Shown here piece by piece: positions 57,701 through 64,000 of a stretch of DNA of 64,000 bases. Where the stretch lies: NCBI GenBank assembly GCA_024663395.1, contig JANFAH010000057.1, positions 124,001 to 188,000 on the forward strand. The letters are read 5' to 3'. The stretch comes from Pisolithus tinctorius (lineage: Eukaryota > Basidiomycota > Agaricomycetes > Boletales > Pisolithaceae). A program made the position numbers and the translations under genes. How positions within the stretch are numbered: the stretch's first letter is position 1; each line of letters opens with the position of its first letter. The notes below the pieces were generated by a model, which saw only the letters and a list, made by a program, of their open reading frames with translations, did no database searches and was not told where the DNA came from.

Positions 57701-58307
57701 CGCTTGATCCGGTGATGACGAGTTCGCATACGCGTTCTGTCTCAAGACCACTCCAACCTGCGGTACTGGATACGCCATCTGGAGGGGTACGGGAGGAGAT
57801 GGAAAGGGGTGAGTTTACGACGGCGATGTGTGCGTAGGTGAGGGAGGCGATTTCGTCCAGCCGACGACGGACATCTTGCTTGAGGACAGGCTTTGCAGAA
57901 GGAGGGTCGAGGATATCTGCACGAGGGACCTTGATGGTGGTGCGATGCTGAGGAAGGGGGGTGAGCAGGGTACGATGCAGAGCAAGGGGTACACGGACCT
58001 GCACGGGACTATCTTTGAGCAGCATTCCTCGAGCCTGCATTACCTGCGGATACGCCCCAGATATGTGGAAGTTCCAGCTTCTGCCGCCATCTGCGAGGAG
58101 CCAGGAGACCTGGACGTTGAAAAGGGAGGAAGCGAGCTTTGTGAGCTTTTCTACGGTGTCGTTGTCGGCCTGGTTGGCGACTGGGTGTGTCAGGGAGTGT
58201 TGGAGGGGGAAGTGTTCAGAGTTGTTTCTCGGATGCGGGTCGAACGGGACGTGTTGTTGTTGTCTGGACCTGCGTGGGTGGGTGAACGAGACCGAGTAGA
58301 CGTCCAT
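54775..58307 (-). CDS. Multi-KH-domain RNA-binding protein
   Basis: Large cytoplasmic-type RNA-binding protein of about 1,000 residues. At least four KH cores show a GxxG loop: AITAGRKRNVLQKVQED, FISGKKNGKINKIMQST, IIGIGGRNIQRIMKKYGVYVKF and LLGEKGIFIHDIETKTNSRV. An N-terminal region (NQADNDTVEKLTKLASSLF) leads in; the C terminus is Ser/Pro/Gly-rich and ends SRVMSNLGL. It resembles the fungal KH proteins related to vigilin/Bicaudal-C rather than Scp160 itself, since the number of KH domains is lower. The start is the first in-frame ATG (MDVYSVSFTHPRRSRQQQ). About ten exons. Confidence 0.85.
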
Positions 58308-58599
58308 CGTGGACGGGTATGCCAACGCAAGGCTAGTAGTGCTAATCGTGTGGGTATGCAGTCGATCGCTCGCCGTGCTCGTCGTGCTCGCCGCTGCCCG
58401 CCTTCGTCGTCGTTGCTGTCGATGCCAGTCGTTGGCTGTCAGTCTGTCAGTCTGTCCACTGGCACGCTGACTTTTAAAAAATGCATGACAAACTGGTCGA
58501 CGCCTGTGATTCTATAAGTAGTAGTTCTATTACTATCAAATTCTAATTAGCATTAGGCGGGTGCCGTGTGCGGGCCATCCCCCGACCCGCCCGCGCCTT
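58308..58599. other. Promoter side of the KH gene
   Basis: 292 bp with no gene. GC-rich CGTCGTGCTCGCC repeats near 58380 and a CAGTCTGTCAGTCTGTC direct repeat near 58439 are seen. Function unknown. Confidence 0.5.
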
Positions 58600-59800
58600 C
58601 TCCTCCTTCAACTGCCCAATCTTCCACCGCATCACCCGCCGTCTGGATGTGAATCATCGGTCGCGACCCGTTCAAGTGCATCGGCTTCGGCAGCTGTCCA
58701 ACACGGCCTCAGTGCACACTCCAGGTTGTCGTCCAACCCACACTTGCCATGCACGTCTCTGTCACGCTCAAGATACCCACCCCAATCTCTTCCTGTTTTC
58801 CAGAGCATGCATCAGGGGGAGGTGGTGCGTCAGTGCAGACGCCGCAAGGTATCCCGTCTGTCGCATGCCTCCCCCAAACACCTTGCGGAACTACCTTGAA
58901 CTCTTTGGTCCCCACCAGACAGGAGCGCCTGCGATGCCCAAGTCAGTCACGATCACTTATCCATCTCGTCGCGACGCACCAAGGCCCTTTGAGAAACACA
59001 CGCTGACAGACTCGAATGGCTCGCATAACCCCTTCATCGAGGGACCCGTCACTACCGCAACATGCCAAAGGCGCACACCATCAAGGTGTATAATGATTCC
59101 CTTTTCTCGTGCATGCTTCGATATTGTCGTCCTGCGGAATCACGGTCCCGTTTAGAGTATTCTCCAGGGAGATAACGCGCGTAGGTGCTCTGTGAAATTT
59201 GTCATTATGACGCAGCAACCAAAATGACATGTCGCATCCTTACATATGGTCATCAGCTCCACTGAAAATTCGGGGTCCAATGTCCTCCCATGTAGGGTGA
59301 TGTGAAAACACGGATACACGATAGCGCTTTCTGTTCATACCGCAACACTTGCCGTTTTCTGGGAATACGGGTGTGACGTTCACCCCTGAATGAAAAGCTT
59401 CCATACCGCGGGTCGTTAATATCAGTAGCCGAGACTCTTGCTATCTTGGCCTACCGGTACACATGTGCCCGCGCCATCACACAAAACAGGATAGGGGGGG
59501 CTGCTGCAAGTGGGTTCGAAGTGCCACTTGATTGCACATCGTCCCAGTTGGCATGAAAAGTCCGGCTTCCTTCCCGGTCAGCCGAGCAACATGTGATTCG
59601 ACCGCGGCCGTTGATGGCTCGGACAATTCAAGTGGAGATGAGTCCTATCTGTGACCGTGTCTGCTACATCATGTCGCCGCTTTAGCTTCAACTCGCCACC
59701 TAAGCGCGCCACTCACAAACAAAGGTCCTCGAGATCTCCACCCTCCTAGCATCATTATCTCCGTCTTGAATTTTGGAATGGACATCACACCTGACGTCTT
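58600..59800 (-). pseudogene. Decayed tandem copy of threonine aldolase
   Basis: Minus-strand sequence follows the intact gene at 59972-61495 in order. Points of match: TGTGAATCATCGGTCGCGACCC (58648) with 60118; GTCTGTCGCATGCC and CCTTGCGGAACTACC (58857-58895) with 60422-60462; CATGCCAAAGGCGCACACC (59062) with 60597; and TTCCCGGTCAGCCGAGC (59570) with 61139. Many substitutions and indels break every frame, and no open exon longer than a fragment remains. The copy is therefore non-functional. Offset to the gene is about 1.47-1.57 kb. Ends are approximate; 59800-59971 is unassigned. Confidence 0.72.
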
Positions 59801-59971
59801 CAGCCAATTTGGCGAGTCTGGTCTCCGTCATAGGCAGCATGACAAGTTCTTTGTCACGTCATCGATTCATCCATTATATCTCATAAGGCTGAGTCAGGAA
59901 TCAGTTCCCGCGAGCGTAGAGAGTGCTCTTTAGTAATGACATCACTCTACATATTCTAAAATTACCCTCCA

Positions 59972-61495
59972 CTACGCTGTCGGATAACCCCTTTCCGCGT
60001 CTGTGCCGCTCGGGCCGACTGGTAGGTCGGGCGACGGTGTGAAGCCATCTTTCAGCTTGTTTTCCTTCAAGGTTCGCAAGACAGCCAAAAGATCATCTAT
60101 GGCCTCGGTGGTCGTTTGAATATGCACCACCAGCCGCGATCCCATGGCTATTATTGGCTGCGGGAGTGCTGCAGCCCTGTCTTGAATCTCCTGATATCCA
60201 ATCCCAATAGGCGACGGGTCATAATACAACTTTTGCGCAAATAAGTTCTCGTTTTCTAGGAGGTCGGTGCCTCTGCTCACCATGCAAGTCTCTGCAGGAG
60301 ACAGGATACGAACACCGAGGTCCCGCAACCCTTGTTCCAAGCGCTTAGCCAGCGCGTGCACCCTCGGCAGCTGAGGGAAGTTATAGGTGAGTGCATAAGC
60401 TATCGCTGCAGCGATGATGCCAGTCTGTCTCATGCCACCGCCCCATGCCTTGCGAAACCACTTGGCTTTCTGAATAAACGCTTTCGACCCGGCGAGGCAG
60501 GTACCCATGGGAGCACCAAGTCCTTTGCTAAAACATAAACTAACCGAGTCGAGCGGCGCACACAGTACCGACATCGGGATATATGTCGTCGCGGCGACAT
60601 GCCACAAGCGCGCACCGTCAAGATGCACCAAAATACCGTTCTCGTGAGCGAATTTGCAGATATCGACGATGTCACTCTGGGGAAAAATCAACCCATCCAG
60701 GGTGTTCTCGAGGCATATCAGACGCGTCGGGGCACTTATGGCCGCCTAAACAGGATGATTTGCAGGTGAACAAACCTGTAAGCTTACCTGTGTATGTCCT
60801 CCCCTAGCACTACATGAGGTCTGATGTCCTTGAGGGTGAGGTGGTGGTGTCCTGAAGCCTCCCATTACAGTCATACCAGGAACTGACGAAGGCGTAACGT
60901 ACCGTTTGACGGCATCAACGGGACGGTGTGAGCGCCCGTATGTAGTGCGGCTCCACCGGCTTCATATCTATGAATAGAACGTCAACTACACGGCACGACG
61001 AGTGCGCAGAAACAATAACTGACTTATTAATATGAGACCGTCCATCACAGATAACGGAGAATGGTGGCTGGTGCAGATGAGTTCGGACCGCAAGCTGGTT
61101 TGACATCGTTCCACTCGCGACGAGGAGGGCCGCCTCTTTTCCGGTCAACTGGGCGATGTGCGCCTCCAGGGCCGCTGTTGATGAGTCATGCCAGACAGCG
61201 TCGCCAACGGATGCCTTCGTGGCATACTCATACATTTCCTTGGTAGGAACTTGACAGCGGTATGAGCTTCATTGCTGGTATTAAGGATACTAGCCAATGA
61301 TTACATGCCTGTAACCGTATCCGCTATCGTGCAGCAACTCAAAATCAGCAAAGACTGACAGACAGAGATTAACTCACTCGCAAAACACCTCGACACTGCT
61401 TCTAACTGCTTGGCATTTTCCAAGTCGTGCGTGGGGGATACGACGTCAACCTTGATTTGGTTGATTATGGACTCGAACGATGGATCTGCCGACAT
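59972..61495 (-). CDS. GLY1: Low-specificity L-threonine aldolase (PLP, fold type I)
   Basis: Splits threonine or allo-threonine into glycine and acetaldehyde. Signs are TKEMYEYATKASVGDAVW, HIAQLTGKEAALLVASGTMSN, ICDGRSHIN, LICLENT, HLDGARLWHVA with the PLP-binding Asp and Arg, and CFSKGLGAPMG with the Schiff-base Lys. The C terminus has SRLVVHIQTTTEAIDDLL and an unusual acidic/Pro tail. The N terminus reads MSADPSFESIINQIK to RCFATDTVTVPTKEM, so the usual D-F-R-S-D-T motif is C-F-A-T-D-T. That segment spans an intron and then a GC-AG intron (61250-61308). Five or so exons. A decayed copy lies directly downstream. GLY1 is a family-level symbol. Confidence 0.87.
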
Positions 61496-62027
61496 TTTAC
61501 AAGGTAAAAAGGGGAGAAAAAGAACGTAAACCGCAGTTACCTAGTTCGCACGCCTGTGCACATCACCGTTGGGAGAAAATCCTCATGAGGTTATAAAGCG
61601 TCAAGAAGTTTGGATGAGACGACAAAGTTCTGACGATCGTTGTAATACTGTACCCTGTCGCTGACACCTTATACGAGTCTTTCCAGATGGGCCAGTCGAC
61701 CCGTTGCTCATTCTATGAAATATATGAGATGAGATAGCAGTGCACTAGCAAGTGCACACGATAGTATCACAGGCACAATTTCATTATGACACACTAATCT
61801 TGTCCGTATTGTTCCAATTTTTACCAGGCAGGTGCAAGAAAGGGAAAGTGCGATCAACACTTCACTTTCCTGGCAGCTGTCTTGGGCTACAGGCTGATAC
61901 CCTTCTGGTGCCTGGTGCACTTGCAACTAGTATTTGCATTACATAATACTGTCCTCGTGAAGGTCTTCTCCGTCGCCCACAACCTCTTCTACATCGTGTC
62001 ATCGTCATCGTAGTCAGTGGATACCCA
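61496..62027. other. Divergent intergenic region
   Basis: 532 bp between the starts of the threonine aldolase (-) and ZNF706-like (+) genes. AGTGCACTAGCAAGTGCACA near 61739 contains a GTGCAC direct repeat. Nothing coding seen; both promoters are expected here. Confidence 0.5.
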
Positions 62028-62463
62028 ATGGGAAACGCAAGTGCATGTCATTTTGACTTCAACACGCTCGAGTCTCATTGCCAGATTTCAGGGCGCCAAG
62101 GCTGCTCAGAAACGAGAGCGCAATGCTAGCAAACAAGCTGACAAAGGGCCCACCAGCCGGCTCAAGGTCAACGAGGCTGCCAAGAACATCGTCTGTCAGA
62201 CATGCAGACAGACCTTTGTGCGTCCTTGATACGCAGTTTGCATTCTAATGGCCTGACATCATTATCGTATATAGTTACTGACCACGCGTGCACCTGCGTA
62301 AGTCCTTTCGGCTCAAAACCTCACATTTACTCTATGCAACTAAGACAAAAAAAGTTACTAACTGCGGTGTTTATGTGTGTATACATTTAGGTTGGAGGAA
62401 CATGCGACGAATAAGCACTCCAAATCACTAGCTGAGTGCTTCCCCGGCTACACTGGCAAGTAA
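62028..62463 (+). CDS. ZNF706/SERF-type small zinc-finger protein
   Basis: About 75-residue basic protein: MGN/GAKAAQKRERNASKQ (SERF/4F5-like N terminus), KVNEAAKNIVCQTCRQTF, then LLTTRAPALEEHATNKHSKSL, giving one C2H2 finger (C-x2-C and H-x4-H), ending ECFPGYTGK. Matches the ZNF706 family (At2g23090-type). The first intron has a GC donor directly after AAC (GCAAGT, 62037-62091), needed for GNGAK; two more introns split the finger, the middle exon (about 23 nt) coding LLTTRAP. Too interrupted to appear as one open frame. Role unknown; nuclear, translation-linked functions are reported for the human protein. Confidence 0.85.
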
Positions 62464-62650
62464 CCCTGATAACGCGCGGCCCACGTGTGTTGTATGGATA
62501 TTTTCAATGACGTATCTTGCTCTACGAGCGCACGCAGCTGCACGACTCCTGAAATGCTATCATGCCGAGGTAATTGGTTGGATGAGGGGTGACGAGACTA
62601 CCATAGGGAACTTACCATGGTAGGATGTGAGCGTGCCAATGCCTTAGGTA

Positions 62651-63054
62651 TCAGAGTGAGAAACTGGTAGAACCCGTGGCCTGCGCATTAGCCCCTGCGC
62701 TCTGCATTTTTTCGCCGACCTTTTTGTTGACTTCGAAAAACTTGGCGACACATCTATCAATGCAAACGCTCTCCCCCTTGTTGAGGTCACCTTCAGCGTA
62801 TCGTGGACTGATGCACTTGCTGTGGCAGGAACTAGAGAAAAGGGTGGTTGAGTTGACAACACATTGCTGTACATACAACGTGGCTCACGAGACGATTCGG
62901 TTGAACACGTCAGACACCATATCGATTCTGGAAAGGACACGGTTTAATAGCGAAGTGAACTGAGTCAAATGTCGCACTCGTTGATGGCCATTTCAATGCG
63001 TTCTTGATTGACGGCCCCAGAAGGGGTCGGTGCGCCACGCCCGAACAACGACAT
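62651..63054 (-). CDS. TIM10: Mitochondrial intermembrane-space chaperone Tim10
   Basis: Small Tim chaperone that carries inner-membrane carriers across the intermembrane space with Tim9. Three exons, about 95 residues: [40 protein letters not shown], then [36 protein letters not shown]. The twin CX3C motifs (C-HSK-C and C-IDR-C) are 16 residues apart, as in Tim10. The first donor is GAGTGC-like (GA/GTGCGA). Divergent from UTP4 with 191 bp between starts. A client, the carrier at 1-1132, happens to lie in the same window. Confidence 0.93.
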
Positions 63055-63245
63055 CCTCGAGGTCGACGGTGGGGAGGTATGGGGAGGTGTACGTCTGAAG
63101 TTGGAGCCCTTAAAGACCCGGTGCAAAATAACTTGTCCGTCTTCCGGAGCCACGTGACCATCGACGACACGTCCCAGAAAGGCAGGCGGGCAAGAAAAAA
63201 GTCCAAGTCGAAAGTGATGTCCATCGCAGACGACAAGGCATCGAT

Positions 63246-64000
63246 ATGAACGATAATCCAACTCCCATTGCATTGCATCGGTGCAGATTTGTGGACTATT
63301 CGCCGTCGCCAGTCACTGCGTTGGCTTTCCCCCCCTTACCACTCCCGTCTCTGAGAACCAAGAAAGCAGGAAAGGAACGTGAGCGCGATCGCGTGCGGGA
63401 ATACGGAACACTCGTGGTGGGACATGCGAACGGCAACATTGATCTTCTCGAGTGGACAGGCGAAGATGACGAATTGCAGGCACGACAAGCCTGGCAGCTG
63501 CGCAAGGTGGGCTCGCTGCAGTGGCCTTGACTCTGTGTCACTTACACTCTTCCCGGTAATAACAGATACTGCCTGGACCGAACCCTTCAAAAGTGGATAC
63601 TTTGGCACTCACCATCCGATTCCCAGACACCTTTCCGTCTAATAAAACTCCCTCCCTATCTGACCTTCGCTTGTTCTCCTGCGGCGGTGGAAGCGAACTC
63701 CTGGAGTGGGATACGGCTAGGGGCTGCGTGAGGGTATGTCGTCCATTTGTTGGCGTTGCTTTATGTGAACTATCTCACTTGCTAAACAATGCAGCGAACT
63801 GTACCCTCACAAGGCGGCTCGATATGGAGCATGGCAGCCAATCCCGCATCCACGATGCTTGCGCTGGGATGCGAAGACGGAACTATTCGTCTTCTTTCGC
63901 TGGCTGCAGATACTCTCGAGCATTTCCGTCGCTTTGATCGTGTCAAAGGTCGTCTCTTGTGCATTGCATGGGGTCCTCCGGTACCACGACTATCGAAACC
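63246..64000 (+). CDS. UTP4: U3 snoRNP protein UTP4 (cirhin), 5' part
   Basis: WD40 protein of the t-UTP part of the small-subunit processome, early in 18S rRNA synthesis. Only the N-terminal beta-propeller start is inside the window: ALHRCRFVDYSPSPVTALAFPPL, LVVGHANGNIDLLEW, TLALTIRFPDTFPSNKTP, LRLFSCGGGSELLEWD, SIWSMAANPASTMLALGCEDGTIRLLSL and FDRVKGRLLCIAWGP. Two introns are seen (after LRK; after GCVR). Open to the last base, so the gene continues past the window. Start is the first ATG before the conserved HRCRFVDY segment. Confidence 0.88.

Overview
The window comes from a filamentous basidiomycete, most likely an Agaricomycete. The reasons are: dense genes on both strands, each cut by many 45-75 bp introns; GT-AG donors of the GTRHGT type; GC content near 50%; and protein types typical of mushrooms (X325/Bim1-like copper proteins, PXA-domain proteins, HMG-box regulators). 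I rebuilt each gene by following the reading frame across introns, so internal exon borders are readings by eye.

Layout: 1-1132 is the 3' part of a mitochondrial carrier. 2196-4349 is a ROK1-type DEAD-box helicase and 5024-6322 an HMG-box factor. 6725-9006 (-) is CCA-adding enzyme, divergent from Rab7/YPT7 (9225-10238). 10515-11350 (-) is 6-phosphogluconolactonase and 11461-13220 (-) a PXA protein. 13486-14544 is a single-pass membrane protein, followed by a mitochondrial branched-chain aminotransferase (14816-16510), a trypsin-fold protease (16588-17754) and an RBM26/27-like CCCH+RRM protein (17933-20708). 20.8-21.9 kb is a CpG-free, transposon-like relic. 22401-23663 is an LYC1-like acetyltransferase and 23884-28342 (-) an MPH1/FANCM helicase, divergent from a G-patch protein (28509-30103). 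Then come the BET protein BDF1 (30493-33217, -), WDR70-like (33458-35958, -) and a conserved-looking nuclear protein (36173-36943).

37-50.6 kb is the accessory part. It holds a gene-poor stretch, then frataxin (40078-40957, -) and a mitochondrial rhodanese (41246-41892, -). Next is a tandem duplication of about 2.6 kb, whose two units each carry an X325/Bim1-like secreted, GPI-type copper-binding protein (43527-44352 and 46501-47328). It ends with two neighbouring paralogues of a small family I do not recognise (49004-49537 and 49984-50581).

From 50.8 kb housekeeping genes return: mercaptopyruvate/thiosulfate sulfurtransferase (-), V-ATPase subunit C (+), a multi-KH RNA-binding protein (-), a decayed copy of threonine aldolase beside an intact threonine aldolase (-), a ZNF706-like zinc-finger protein (+), TIM10 (-), and the 5' part of UTP4 (+) running off the end.

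Themes: ribosome and RNA work (ROK1, UTP4, CCA1, KH, RBM26/27, G-patch); mitochondrial iron-sulfur and sulfur metabolism and import (frataxin, two rhodanese-family enzymes, TIM10, BAT1, carrier); and an island of copper-protein duplication. The most interesting signals are the covarying hairpin shared by the two duplicated units, a GT-to-GC donor change between the two X325 copies inside an unusual excess of GC-AG introns, the 738-bp CpG desert, and the pseudogenised threonine aldolase next to a gene whose own substrate-binding motif has drifted. No tRNA, rRNA or CRISPR array was seen.
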